A program made the position numbers and the translations under genes. This document shows, one piece after another, positions 1 to 10,970 of a stretch of 64,000 nt of DNA (the first letter of the stretch is position 1; each line of letters begins with the position of its first letter). The notes below the pieces were generated by a model that saw nothing but the letters and a program-made list of their open reading frames with translations, was not told where the DNA came from and made no database searches. This DNA comes from Epiperipatus broadwayi (taxonomy: Eukaryota; Onychophora; Udeonychophora; Euonychophora; Peripatidae): assembly GCA_028023455.1 (NCBI GenBank), contig JAQFVV010012667.1, positions 1,040,501-1,104,500 on the forward strand. The letters run 5' to 3'.

Positions 1-770
1 TGATGATTTAATTAGCAAGATTAAATTCCAAGGGATTTTTTTAAAAAATAACAAAATATCTCCCTCGAGAGTTTTGTCACATTTTTCTCAAGTTTTGTTT
101 TCATTTGCTTTGTATTATTATAACATTATAGAATGTAAATGAAGTGAAAACTAATAAATATTCAATTTTCACCATGTACGTTCTTTGATAAATATTTTAA
201 AATCAATATTGTCCCAAAAACATTTTAAATTCTGGTTTTAAATAGAAAAAGAATTGTAACACTTTTTAATCATGATTGGTTAGCTTGAGGATGAGATTAA
301 TTTAAAAATATTTTCGTAATTTTAACACTTTATTATCAAGATGCATAAAGGGCTTTTGATTCTATAGTTTTACTACTTTAAAACAATTTACATTTTTATT
401 CAACTTTTTCCCCCCAAATATCCACTTGAAATTTACATTTATGTTATTAAAAAATATTTGAAAGTGATTTTGTGAGCAGATAAGTTAACAAAAATAAGTA
501 ATTAGTGTATTGCATTAAAATATAACCACCAATAGAAACGTCTTGCAAACAAACGTAAACGAACTTTTGCTTTTTAGTAGCAAAATTTATTTCTCTTACT
601 TATGCAATCTAAATTATCAAAAAAAAAAAAACTTGAATAATCAACGTATACCAGGTGGTAATCTTTAATAAATCTTTATCCAATACTGTCCTAACCATAT
701 TTCTAAATTAATTTCTATTTATCAGTGTGGAATTTTTATCTGAATCTATTGCAAGTGGGTTTTTTTTTTA
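1..770. other. AT-rich spacer, no gene seen
   Basis: No open frame of useful length and no recognisable repeat family. It contains only short A and T runs. I see nothing functional here. Confidence 0.6.
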
Positions 771-889
771 ATCTAGCACACCTTTTTTTTATTTCTTATT
801 TTTTCCTATGTCAAATGTGTTGACCGGGAAGCGAACCCAGGCCAATGCTAACTACTAGGCCACCTACGCTTGACATCTAGCACACCTTT
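771..889 (-). mobile_element. Minimal tRNA-derived SINE with target-site duplication
   Basis: Read on the minus strand, this is a short tRNA-like body (807-874) followed by an A-rich tail (786-806), flanked by a perfect 15-bp direct repeat ATCTAGCACACCTTT at 771-785 and 875-889. The pol III A box (TGGCCTAGTAGTTAGC) lies at 847-862 on the minus strand and the B-box-like GGTTCGCTTCC at 827-837. The anticodon arm is absent: about 22 nt present in the sister copy at 16330-16451 are missing. The termini ATGTCAA and TTGACAT are inverted to each other. The TSD and A-rich tail show LINE-mediated retroposition. There is no LINE-like 3' part, so this is an unusually small SINE or a retroposed tRNA pseudogene family. 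Confidence 0.8.
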
Positions 890-2179
890 CCTACAGCAAC
901 TATTCTCATACTCATTTTTTACTATAAAGTTAATAGCCTTATAAAATGCGGAAATATTTTAGTGTTTGAATCTAACTCACTTTGATAGTACAATTGTATA
1001 GATCTTAAACCAGTTGAATAACTATATATTTTGGTATCTTCAGTTTTTAATACTGTAAGCACATTTATCAGTTAATCAGGACTGGTATAAAGCAGTCTAA
1101 GTAGTATGAAATTCTGGCTTACTTAATTGTTTTTAAAAGAAAATTTTCGTTCTGTTTCTACATTACTTATTATCTTCTTGAATAATCAATATCAGCTATT
1201 AATTAATGCCTAAAAATTCTATATTTAGTCTAACTTATTTTTATCCTCAGATTAGTTTCTAGCTTATAGCTTTTTTAGTGAGAAGTTATGAATTTATATG
1301 ACTAGTTAGTTATAAAAGAAAATGTTTTATATGTTATTAGTATATCTAAAAAACATTTTCAAGTTTGCATAATTCAAATTCAACTCTTGGGTATGTGCTA
1401 TCGAGCAAATGCTTCAACATTGAATCACAAGACTCTAATATATAAAAATGTGTATGCAGTTAAACAAGTTCTGACATTATTAAAAATAACTTGTTGATTT
1501 TGTATTATTAATAGTATATTGTGATCTTATAGAAAACTGTCATAATGTGTGTTGTTTAAAAGATGCATTCCATTCTATAAAAAAAAAAAATGATTTTTTT
1601 TTTTTGCATCTAAATATTTTACAAATGAAGATTTTTTTTTTCTTTTTCTATACATGGCTTACGATATGATGATATAATCTGATTATGTTTTATCTTTTTT
1701 CTATTGAAAATTAATCTTGGAATTATAATGCATAAAATTTAGTCTAAAATATTATTTTTTTTATTCTAAGATTGTTTCAGCTAATTTTCATATATGCAGC
1801 AGACATACAATTTCTGATCCAATAGTTCAGAATTTTTATTTTCTTACTGATTCAACAAATTTACAATTTTTATTATTACTATTAATATATTTAAATATGC
1901 ATTAGCTTTAGAATTATATTATGCATTACATATCTTGCAATTTTAACCACTCATACTCTTATGTTTTGTTACAAATTTCAATCATCAATATCAGTATTGA
2001 AGAAACTTTAATCACAATGATTTTGAGATTAATAATTTGTCTTCAGAATGAATTGGCAGAATATTATTATTTATTACAATGAATTTATCATATTTTAATA
2101 ATGTACTTATTTTTTTAAACAGTGCTGCAAAATTATCAGAATTAATATTATTTTGTTAGGTTTTGAATAAAAGAGAGAC
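890..2179. other. AT-rich spacer, no gene seen
   Basis: Non-coding, with facing poly-A and poly-T runs near 1578-1606 that could form a trivial A/T hairpin. Nothing else recognised. Confidence 0.55.
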
Positions 2180-2640
2180 TAAGGTTAGGTAAAAAAGAAT
2201 GGTTTAGGCACCATAATAATAAAGAAGTCTTAAATATTCTGAGTTGAAAGATAAAAAATCATGAGGAGTTGATAAGATTCCAATTGAATGTAATAATTTA
2301 TTAAAGGCCAAAAAGAAAATAATTTGAAAAACTTATTTGTTATTGGTTATGTAATTTAGGATGCTAAATAGTTAAATAAAATTTTATTCTAACATTTACC
2401 ATTATGGTAGACAAATGTGATGTGACATTTTGAAAACACCTTTTTTTAAATCCCATGGTCAAAAGCCTTAAACAAATATGTTTACAATAAAATACATAAA
2501 AAGATTTGATTTTGAAAATGGATAAAGAATAAAGGTACACTGAAATCATGAGAACAATTGTTGAAAAATATTTATAAAGAGCAATATGGGAATTTGCAGG
2601 TGAAATATTTTATTAAAATTTTTGTTAACAAATGTTACTA
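2180..2640 (+). pseudogene. Very decayed LINE reverse-transcriptase relic (tentative)
   Basis: Conceptual plus-strand translation, joining frames by eye, gives scattered phrases reminiscent of a non-LTR retrotransposon RT: a 'GVDKIP'-like fingers phrase near 2265-2285, and near 2540-2600 a phrase like 'IVEKYL..AIWEFAGE', where LINE RTs have the segment before motif B. There are many stops and no catalytic motif survives. It could equally be chance similarity in AT-rich DNA. It is included because the adjacent region is LINE-rich. Confidence 0.25.
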
Positions 2641-2784
2641 CTTATAAAATTGGATTGTCTTGTTGCAGAATGAAGTAATGAAAATGAATATTGTTATTAA
2701 CTTGTTTTATGTAATGCATATGGAAGTAAATTTTTGAATGAGTTATGATAAGAATATATATAATATTGGAAGTAAGAGAGGTCA

Positions 2785-2910
2785 TTATATTATGCTTAAA
2801 CCACTAAACATCACATGATCACCATACTCTATACTAGCACATAATTAATTACTCTTTTTGGCACAAGGTGACACTACTATATGGAGAGTTTTGCCTTTAT
2901 ATTATGCTTA
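2785..2910 (+). mobile_element. F-family foldback element, internally deleted, with 14-bp TSD
   Basis: The perfect direct repeat TTATATTATGCTTA at 2785-2798 and 2897-2910 brackets a 98-bp insert (2799-2896). The insert begins AACCACTAAACATCACATG, the head found also at 57929 and, inverted, near 26370. It ends with TATGGAGAGTTTTGCC, the outer end of the hairpin arm of the full element at 25950-26370. Most of the hairpin is missing. This copy defines both ends of the family and shows that it inserts with a target-site duplication. Confidence 0.7.
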
Positions 2911-3151
2911 CCATTGACAATGTTTTCAGTTAGTGAGAGTGAGCTTAATACCAATGATATAAAATATATAATTTGTGAAACATTTAAATTATATACATTT
3001 GAAATAAAACTAAAGTGTTAAAAATTAATTGAGAATAAAAGATTAAAAGTAATCATTAGATAATAAGTTAAAGAATAGATTATTGCTCTTAATATTTGAT
3101 GAATTGTTTAAAGTATTGGTAAAATAGTCACAGCGAGATTTACAGTAGACT

Positions 3152-4979
3152 AACAGGCTTATGCATTAAAAAGAATTGAATATCTCGAATTTTGTAAAAT
3201 GGTGCGGAAAAGAGTTGAAAATGATATAAGAAAGTATAACTGTGAACTAGCAAGAAAAGCTGTAGAAGAAAATAAAAGTCTTAAGAATGTAAAACAACAT
3301 TTTGGTATTGGTAGGAAATTTATATCTGCAATAAGGAAAAAAGATGGAATTATTACTAAAAAGAGGGATGACATTATGAAATTGGTAGAAGATTTTTATC
3401 AAGAATTATATAGTAATAAAGAACAAGTACCTCCTATATCTATTACATCTTCCGAATTGCCCAGAATTTTAAATGAAGAAGTGAGAAATGCAATTAAATG
3501 TATGAAAAAAGGAAAGGCTCCAGGTAATGATGGAATTATAATTGATATATTAAAAGAAGCAGGTGAAGAAACAGAAAAAATATTAGCAAAGTTATATACC
3601 AAATGTCTAAATGATAAAGATGTACCGGATGATTGGAAGAATGCAGTAATAAAATTAATATTTAAAAAAGGTGATAAAGAAGATATTAGAAATTACAGAC
3701 CTATCAGCCTTTTATCAGTTTTATATAAAAATTTTACCAAGATAATTACAACTCGTCTACAGAGAACCTTGAATTTTCACCAACCAAGAGAACAAGCTGG
3801 ATTTAAAAGTGGTTTTAGTACAGTAGATCATATTCAAGTATTGAGAGAAGTTATAGAAAGGAAAAATGAATATGAGTTGTCATTATGTTTTGGATTTGTA
3901 GATTATGAAAAGGCATTTGATTCTATAAACATTTCTTCAGTGATTAAAGCATTGGATCATCAAAGTATAGATCCAGGATATTGTCATATTTTAAAGAATA
4001 TTTATAAAAATGCAACAGCAACAATTAGATTACATAATGATACTGGGAAAGTCAACATTGAGAAAGATGTAAGACAAGGTGACTCCATATCTCCAAAACG
4101 TTTTACAGCAGTGCTGCAAGAAGTATTTTGTGGATTAAAATGGGAAACTAAAGGAGTGAAAGTAAATGGAGATTATTTAAGTCATTTAGATTTCGCAGAT
4201 GATGTAGTTGTTTTTGCAAATAATGCTTCCGAGCTGCAGGAAATGTTGCAGGAGTTATCAGGTGAAAGTAGGAAAGTAGGACTAAAAATAAATGTTAAAA
4301 AGACTAAAGTAATGTTTAATCGATTTGCTCAAAATATGAAAATAAAGATTGATTATGATGAATTAGAAGAAGTTAACAGTTACAAATACCTTGGTCAGAT
4401 TATTAATACAGATGGAAACATAATGGAGGAAATTAATCATAGAATTAAACTTGGTTGGAGTGCTTTTGGTAGAAATAACTTGATACTAAAAGGAAATATG
4501 CCTATGTGTTTGAAAAGAAAGGTTTTTAACAAATGTGTTTTACCAGTTCTTACTTATGGATCTGAGACTTGGACACTTAATAGAAGATCAATACAGAGAC
4601 TTCAGACCACTCAAAGAAGTATAGAGAGATGTATGTTGGGAGTAACAAGAAGAGATCGTAAACGCAATGTATGGGTAAGAGAACAAACAGGTGTTATTGA
4701 CCTCATTGAAAAAATTAAAAGATTGAAGTGGAGTTGGGCTGGACATATTGCTAGAAGAGATGATAATAGATGGACAATTGAAATTTTAAACTGGATTCCA
4801 AGAGATTGTAAAAAACCCAGAAGGAGACCACATGTAAGATGGATGGATGAAATAAGAAAATGTGTAGGGGTGATGTGGAGAAGAGAAGCTAATGATCGGA
4901 GAAGATGGATTAAACTTGGAGAGACCTTCATCCTGCAGTGGATTGATAATGGTTGATAATGATGATGATGAACAGGCTT
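3152..4979 (+). mobile_element. 5'-truncated RTE-clade LINE with intact RT frame, TSD and (TGA)n tail
   Basis: The insert (3161-4970) is bounded by the perfect 9-bp direct repeat AACAGGCTT at 3152-3160 and 4971-4979. Its first bases match an internal position of the longer minus-strand copy (around 8750-8765), so it is 5'-truncated between the endonuclease and RT domains, the usual outcome of incomplete target-primed reverse transcription. The 3' end is a very short untranslated stretch ending in TGATGATGATG, typical of the RTE clade, whose members end in short simple repeats rather than poly-A. The intact 585-codon frame and exact TSD suggest a comparatively recent insertion. Confidence 0.9.
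3199..4956 (+). CDS. RTE-type reverse transcriptase (partial ORF2, endonuclease missing)
   Basis: A 585-residue RNA-directed DNA polymerase that would copy LINE RNA at a nicked chromosomal target. Visible motifs are the fingers GKAPGNDGI (105-113) and NYRPISLL (165-172), [14 protein letters not shown] (199-212), motif [11 protein letters not shown] (233-242), motif [12 protein letters not shown] (292-302), motif C FADD (332-335), then INVKKTK (364-370) and YKYLGQII (395-402). The C terminus has the RTE-like [13 protein letters not shown], a basic proline-rich stretch and a final ILQW. All catalytic aspartates are present. The listed ATG is an internal methionine: the frame stays open upstream to 3163 ([12 protein letters not shown] precedes it), so the native protein began further upstream with an APE-type endonuclease lost by truncation. 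No promoter is visible, so expression would need read-through. Confidence 0.88.
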   Translation: MVRKRVENDIRKYNCELARKAVEENKSLKNVKQHFGIGRKFISAIRKKDGIITKKRDDIMKLVEDFYQELYSNKEQVPPISITSSELPRILNEEVRNAIKCMKKGKAPGNDGIIIDILKEAGEETEKILAKLYTKCLNDKDVPDDWKNAVIKLIFKKGDKEDIRNYRPISLLSVLYKNFTKIITTRLQRTLNFHQPREQAGFKSGFSTVDHIQVLREVIERKNEYELSLCFGFVDYEKAFDSINISSVIKALDHQSIDPGYCHILKNIYKNATATIRLHNDTGKVNIEKDVRQGDSISPKRFTAVLQEVFCGLKWETKGVKVNGDYLSHLDFADDVVVFANNASELQEMLQELSGESRKVGLKINVKKTKVMFNRFAQNMKIKIDYDELEEVNSYKYLGQIINTDGNIMEEINHRIKLGWSAFGRNNLILKGNMPMCLKRKVFNKCVLPVLTYGSETWTLNRRSIQRLQTTQRSIERCMLGVTRRDRKRNVWVREQTGVIDLIEKIKRLKWSWAGHIARRDDNRWTIEILNWIPRDCKKPRRRPHVRWMDEIRKCVGVMWRREANDRRRWIKLGETFILQWIDNG

Positions 4980-6344
4980 TTATTAAAAGTTTGTTTTGTG
5001 CCATTTTAAAGTAGAATTTTAAAAGTCTTAATTGGAGACTTTGATATGTATGTCAGGCTCAGAATAAAAATGTATAAAATTAATAATATAGATGTATTGA
5101 AAATATTAAGAGAGAAAATATTACTTGATGTAGAAATTCTGATGAGTGAAAGAAAAAAATCAGTTGTGAGCATTTGGTTGTAGGAGTGTTAATAAAGATA
5201 TTTTGAAAGTTGTAAAACTAAATAAAAATATAGAAGACAAAAGAAACTGATCAATAATTCAAAATGAAACATATCCTTACGTGATTTAATGTGGGATTTG
5301 TCTTTTGATAAATCATTATAATATTAATTATTTTATATAATTTATAGTATTCTTTAAACCCTCACCACTTTTTCTTAAAAGATATGAATAAAAACATTGA
5401 AAAGACAAATGAAAAATTTATATCTGTAATAAAAATGATATGATAATATCTAATCTAAATGAATAGTGTTAATAAGTAACACATATCTAAAGTTTATTGT
5501 GTCAAATAAGTTGTAGATCAAATTGTAGTAATAAACAATTGTTTTATAAATGGACCATAATTTATATAAAAAAGTAATTAAATGGTACTCTCTATGTAAC
5601 CATCAAAGTTTGAAAAATTGGCATTGTATATAACATCTTGGCATTCTATACAATGTGTGATGTTTTTGAGCAAAGTATGAAATTTCATATTTATTTTCAT
5701 GTTTTACATATTTTCCCAAGATTTTGTAAAGAATTCTTATGCATTCTAAAAATGCCAAATACATTTTTGACTAAGTATAAAAAAGACTTTTAATGAAAAG
5801 GTTTATAAGAAAATTTAAGAAATCTGATTAGAAGAGATGGGTTTTATTATATTCAATCTCTATGAGAAAATACTAGAACAAAAGAAACTGTCCTAAATAG
5901 TGTTTTTAATAAATGTTTGCCTATACATTAAATTTTTTATATTTCACTGGAATTTTGTTTTATTGCTTTTGAATATGGCACCATTAACTTATCTTTCTGA
6001 CAAGCCCTCTGATGATAAAATGTAATACTAAAAAAATAGTCTGTGATAATGGTCATGAAAGACCAGTTTTTCTCTAAACATTGAACAAATCAGGAAAGAA
6101 ATGAATATCATTTTCACACCGTTATTTTGAAGGTAAGGATGTAAAGAATTTCGAGGTAATTATCTATCCACTTTTTATTAACTAACTGTAAAATGTACAA
6201 TAAGACAATAAGATTTATAACAATTTCAATTATTACCTTCACTAATCACATGTTAAAATCATGGAACTTAAATTTTGTTGATATCTTTGTGACCTCATTC
6301 ATACTAGGAGGGTTTTATGCATTACCAATTTTTTTTTCATCTTT
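4980..6344. other. AT-rich spacer, no gene seen
   Basis: Non-coding. Near 5035-5060 a plus-strand phrase resembling 'GDFD' is the only hint of LINE endonuclease and is too weak to call. The motif GGCATTNTATA-CAATG occurs twice near 5620-5655. Confidence 0.5.
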
Positions 6345-6540
6345 TATAGAATGCCTAGGAAGTGAGTGAAAATCTAAGTAATTCATACTTGAATGAGTCA
6401 CTTTGGTATTATATAAAATTCCTAGACATTCTATACAATATCAATTTTCATATTTCACCAGTAACATATTTATTATTTTGGTTCAACAAAATAATAATAA
6501 ATATGTTAAATGTGCAATACAATTGTATAAAATAGAGTAA
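6345..6540. repeat. Nested imperfect inverted repeats (small foldback)
   Basis: Two overlapping inverted pairs. ATAGAATGCCTAGGAA (about 6345-6361) pairs with TTCCTAGACATTCTAT (about 6419-6435). Separately, about 50 bp from 6432 pair imperfectly with about 50 bp ending near 6532, around a centre at about 6480-6488 where CATATTTATTATTTT faces AAAATAATAATAAATATG. It may be a MITE relic. No target-site duplication or coding content was found. Confidence 0.5.
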
Positions 6541-6960
6541 CCAAAATAATAATTCATTTACAATACTTTCAATATAAAAAGATAAAGATAAATCATGAGT
6601 TGAACATCACCTATAGATGTGATACCTCTCTTACCATTAATCAAGTCTCTTACTATAATATAATCATATTTTTCTAATTACAGTAATCCATCATCACTCA
6701 TGTGATTGATTTAAATTAACTTAGAATCTTTACTTTTTAAATAATAAATTATTCATGCTCCAATCAGAATAAAATGGCTAGATGGATAAACTATGAAAGA
6801 AAAATTACAATTACAAGTATACAGATAATTAAATCATTAAAATTCACTTTGTTGTCATATGTTTATAGTATTACTAATTTTTGACAGGTTGAAAACATAG
6901 ATCTATGTGTGATTATATTAATATGATTAAATATTAAACTCTTACAATAAATATATATGT
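6541..6960. other. AT-rich spacer, no gene seen
   Basis: Non-coding between the small foldback and the 3' tail of the minus-strand RTE. Nothing recognised. Confidence 0.55.
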
Positions 6961-6999
6961 TTAATCATCATCAACCATTATCAATCCACTGCAGGATGA

Positions 7000-9057
7000 A
7001 GGTCTCTCCAAGTTCAATCCATCTTTTCCTATCTTTAGCTTCTCTTCTCCACATCACCCCTGCACACTTTCGTATTTAATCCACACATCTTACATGTGGT
7101 CTATTTCTGGGTCTATTACAATCTCTTGGAATCCAGTTTAAAATTCCAATTGTCCATCTGTTATCATCTCTTTTAACAATATATCCAGTCCAACTCCACT
7201 TCAGTCTTTTAATTTTTTCAATGAGGTCAGTAACACCTGTTTGCTCTCTTACCCATACATTGCATTTTCGATCCCTTCTTGTTATTCCCAACATGCATCT
7301 CTCCATACTTCTTTGAGTGGTCTGAAGTCTCTGTATTGCTCTTCTATTAATTGTCCAAGTCTCAGATCCATAAGTAAGAACTGGCAAAACACATTTATTA
7401 AAAACCTTCCTTTTCAAACACATAGGCATATTTCCTTTTAGTATCAAGTTATTTCTACCAAAAGCACTCCAACCAAATTTAATTCTATGATTAATTTCAT
7501 CCATTATATTTTAATCTGTATTAATAATCTGACCAAGGTATTTGTAACTGTTAACTTCTTCTAACTCATCATAATCAATCTTTATTTTCATATTTTGAGA
7601 AAATCTATTAAACATTATTTTAGTCTTTTTAACATTTATCTTTAGTCCTACTTTCCTACTTTCATCTGATAACTCCTGCAACATTTCCTGTAGATCTAAA
7701 GCATTATTTGCAAAAACAACTACATCATCTACAAAATCTAAATGACTTAAAGAATCTCCATTTACTTTCATTCCTTTAGCTTTTCATTTTAATCCACAAA
7801 ATACTTCTTGCAGCACTGCTGTAAAAAGTTTTGGAGATATGGAGTCACCCTGTCTTACACCCTTTTCAATGTTGATTTTCCTACTATCATTATGTAATCT
7901 AATTGTTGCTGTTACATTTTTATAAATATTTTTCAAAATATGATAATATCCTGGATCTACACCTTGATGATCCAATGCTTTAATCACTGAAGAAATGTTT
8001 ATAGAATCAAATGCCTTTTCATAGTCTACAAATCCTAAGCATAATGGCAATTCATATTCATTTGTCATTTCTATAATTTCTCTCAATACCTGGATATGAT
8101 CTACTGTACTAAAACCACTTTTAAATCCAGCTTGTTTCCTTGGTTGGTGAAAATCCAGTGTTTTCTGTAGACGAGTTGTAATTATCTTAGTAAAAATTTT
8201 GTATAAAACTGATAAAAGACTGATAGGTATGTAATTTCTAATGTCTTCTTTATCACTTTTTTTTAAATATTAATATTAATACTGCATTCTTCCAATCATC
8301 TGGTACATCTTTATCATTTAGACATTTAGTATATAACTTTGCTAAAAAAATTCTATTTCTTCACCTGCTTCTTTTAATATATCACTTACAATTCCATCAT
8401 TACCTGGAGCCTTCCCTTTCTTCATAAATTTAATTGCATGTCTCACTTCCTCATTCAAAATTCTGGGCAATTCGGAAGATATAATATGTATAGGAGGCAC
8501 TTGTTCTTTATTACTATATAATTCTTGATAGAAGTCTTCTACACATTTTATATGTCATCTCTCTTTTTAGTAATAATGCCATCTTTTTTTCTTATTGCAG
8601 ATATAAATTTCCTACAAATACCAAAATATTGTTTTACACTCTTTAGACTTTTATTCTCTTCTACAGCTTTCCTTGCTAGTTTACAATTATACTTTCTTAT
8701 ATCATTTTCAACTCTTTTCTACACCATTTTACAAAATTCAAGATATTCAATATTTTTAATGCATCATTGTTGTATATCCTCAAATTCCTTTTTTTCTTCA
8801 TAAATTCTCTACTCTCTATAGCAATTTTATTGGTCAATTATTGCTTTTTTCTACCAGCTATCTTTGTTGCAGTTTTTAAAAGTGTATCGCTTATTTTCCT
8901 ATTAATGTTATTCAAATCTGAATCATGTTCAAAATCTACTAATACTTGAAACCGATTTGTAAGTTCTAATTTAAATTCATTAGAACGGTTCTGAAGATTA
9001 GGAATATCAACTGTAAATATTGTTTTTCTTAATAATTTTTGTCTCTCTAGTTTTGCA
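7000..9057 (-). pseudogene. RTE reverse transcriptase, frameshifted and stop-interrupted
   Basis: Continuation of the LINE polyprotein after the endonuclease. The parts are split between frames: linker (9057-8700), fingers (about 8600-8100), motif [11 protein letters not shown] and motif [12 protein letters not shown] in an open block at 8086-7784, the motif C position at 7771-7511 where the sequence reads LDFVDDVVVF, and the C-terminal YGSETWTINRR to WTGYIVKRDDNRW block at 7504-7076. Motif C therefore has valine where the sister copy has alanine (VDD instead of ADD). In-frame stops separate these blocks, and an ORF-ending stop directly follows SDHRLVRC of the endonuclease. This copy cannot make an active RT. 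Confidence 0.85.
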
Positions 9058-9915
9058 TTAACATCTTACTAATCGATGATCACTTCCTGTGTTAAATTTA
9101 TTAAGAACATTACAATCTTGAAATATGTATTTTTGCTTAGTCAAAATATAATCCAATTCTGCCATACCTTCATTTGGATGCTTCCATGTCCATTTCCTTT
9201 TAACATTTTTCTCAATAAAAGAATTCATAATATAAAGTTTTTCTTTTTCTGCAAACTCCACAAGTCTATATCCTCTCTCATTTCTATTACCATAACCAAA
9301 ATTACCTACAGCATTTTCATCTTTCATTTGTTTACCAATTCTAGCATTAAAGTCTCCCATAACAATTTTAAAATGTTGTTTACTCTGATCAAAAGCATTT
9401 TGTACATCCATATAAAACTCTTCTATAACTTCATCACTATGAAAACTTGTTGGGGCATAAACCTGAATTATCTGCATTTGGTATCTGCTATTAAGTTGTA
9501 AAACTAATCTTGCCACTCTGTCTGATACACCATCAATCTCCACAATGTTATTCTTCCATTTTTTATTTATAATGAATCCTACTCCACTTGCATTTCTAAT
9601 ATTTGTGCCTTTATAGTAGAGTATATGTTTACTTTTTAAATCAATTGTTTCTTCACCTTTTCTTCTAACTTCACAAAGTCCAATAATGTCCCATTTAATA
9701 TAAGACAGTTCTTCTTCTAACTCTTGCAATCTCCCTTCACTTGAAAGTGATCTGCAGTTGTAAGTACCTAAATAAAAAGTTGTCATCAAATAGCAGACTG
9801 AGTCCACAATCAGGGGATTCTTAGCACCCTCCATCTTCGGCCACCAACCGCTGCTTTGGTTTGTGACCTTACAGCCTCCTGGGAATAAGGGCCATGATTT
9901 ATTTTTGTCTGTCAT
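9058..9915 (-). CDS. APE-type endonuclease domain of RTE LINE (craniofacial-development-protein-2-like)
   Basis: A 285-codon frame encoding the exonuclease-endonuclease-phosphatase fold that nicks target DNA for LINE insertion. Motifs in order are LGTYNCRSL (49-57, metal/DNA site Asn), LCEVRR (80-85, catalytic Glu), SGVGFIINK (110-118), VYAPT (152-156), the catalytic GDFNARIG (187-194), WTWKHPNEG (242-250), LDYILTK (254-260) and the catalytic SDHRLV (278-283). All expected APE-family catalytic residues are present. The frame ends in a stop two residues after SDHRLV, where the family normally runs on into linker and RT, so this is a truncated product of a larger ORF. The start codon is chosen as the first ATG of the open frame; the first 45 residues are family-specific leader. 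Single-domain proteins of this kind are often annotated as host 'craniofacial development protein 2', but here the LINE context is clear. Confidence 0.85.
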   Translation of the reverse strand: MTDKNKSWPLFPGGCKVTNQSSGWWPKMEGAKNPLIVDSVCYLMTTFYLGTYNCRSLSSEGRLQELEEELSYIKWDIIGLCEVRRKGEETIDLKSKHILYYKGTNIRNASGVGFIINKKWKNNIVEIDGVSDRVARLVLQLNSRYQMQIIQVYAPTSFHSDEVIEEFYMDVQNAFDQSKQHFKIVMGDFNARIGKQMKDENAVGNFGYGNRNERGYRLVEFAEKEKLYIMNSFIEKNVKRKWTWKHPNEGMAELDYILTKQKYIFQDCNVLNKFNTGSDHRLVRC

Positions 9916-10150
9916 GATTGTACATATTGAAAAAATATGCTTAAACTCAGAGGTAAAAAGCTAATAAACTCATCACGCTGGCTAATCTGTGTTGGTGAGC
10001 AGCCCATCCATGTTCATATACTATATGAATAATCACATAGTAATAACAGCTGCAGAAAGGAGTTTTCTATTTATTGAAAGGAGACCCTTTGATTCCTCTT
10101 GGAGGACTTAAAAGAACCGAGCAGGGTAAATTCCTAATGTCCACTCCATA
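9916..10150 (-). other. Probable 5' UTR/promoter region of the minus-strand RTE
   Basis: This stretch is noticeably less AT-rich than its surroundings and lies directly upstream of the endonuclease frame. RTE elements carry internal promoters in such leaders. No core promoter motif can be assigned. The boundary at 10150 is by composition only. Confidence 0.4.
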
Positions 10151-10506
10151 CATTCTTGTATATTTAATATAAATAACTTTATTATATTTACATTAATTTG
10201 ATATATACATTAGTCTGATGTTTATAGAATTGAATGAAGTTCATAAAGCAGTTTTTCAAAATTATTGATATAACATATACATCTTAAATATTATTATAAT
10301 TTTATTGTAAATTATTATTGTTTGATAAAATATATACACTTATGTGTATTATATTTAGATCAGGCCATATTTTCAAGATATTAGTTGTTTTTTTTTCTAC
10401 TAGTACCATACAAATTCAGATTTGAATGAGATCATTACCATCAGCTTTAATTTATTTCATTTTACATCTTATAACCTTGGTTTTTATCATTTATATTTTG
10501 TAAATT

Positions 10507-10970
10507 GATAATGTCATTTAGGAACTCATTATATTATTAATAACTCAGTATCCTTAATGTAATATAGATGCTACCATCAAATATAAATTTGCCTCTTACA
10601 TATCATATAGCATTTAAAATAAGTGATTTCAATGTATGAAGTAGAAACAATTGTTTTAATCATTTAATATTTTATATTTATTTTAGATATAAAAATAATA
10701 TTTGACATAAGTCATTGAATAATATGTGCAATAGATTGTTAGCGTCATTTAGGAACTCAATTCAATATCCTTAAAGTAATATAGATAATGCCATCAAAAA
10801 TAAATTTGGCTCTTCCATATTCTATAACACTTAAACCATGAATGAATGCTTTTACATTGTATAAAAAAGAAACAATCATTTTAGTCATTCATTCTTTTGG
10901 AATTATGTTAGACATATTAAATAATTCTTGACATAGGTCATTGAATAATGTGCACTTTAAAACAGATGAT
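10507..10970. repeat. Two-copy tandem duplication, period 231 bp
   Basis: GTCATTTAGGAACTCA begins at 10513 and again at 10744. Downstream phrases are shared in the same order: TATCCTTAA-GTAATATAGAT, CCATCAAA-ATAAATTTG, AGAAACAAT, and TTGACATA-GTCATTGAATAAT. The copies have diverged by substitutions and small indels. Non-coding. Confidence 0.75.

Larger units (their letters stand above)
6961..10150 (-). mobile_element. Near full-length RTE-clade LINE, minus strand, RT broken
   Basis: Reading right to left: a relatively GC-rich probable 5' UTR (about 9916-10150), an intact endonuclease frame (9915-9058), a linker, an RT region interrupted by frameshifts and stops (about 9057-7000), and a short 3' tail of ATGATGATT-type repeats at about 6961-6972. 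The RT half is closely similar to the plus-strand copy at 3161-4970, so both belong to one family and face each other about 2 kb apart. The 5' limit is judged only from the drop in base composition near 10150. No clear target-site duplication was found, so the exact ends are uncertain. Confidence 0.85.

Noticed and set aside
4611-5004. Minus-strand open frames antisense to the RTE RT
   Set aside because: Shadows of the plus-strand coding frame.
5030-5560. Possible LINE endonuclease relic just after the RTE insertion
   Set aside because: Only a single GDFD-like phrase. No further motif in order.
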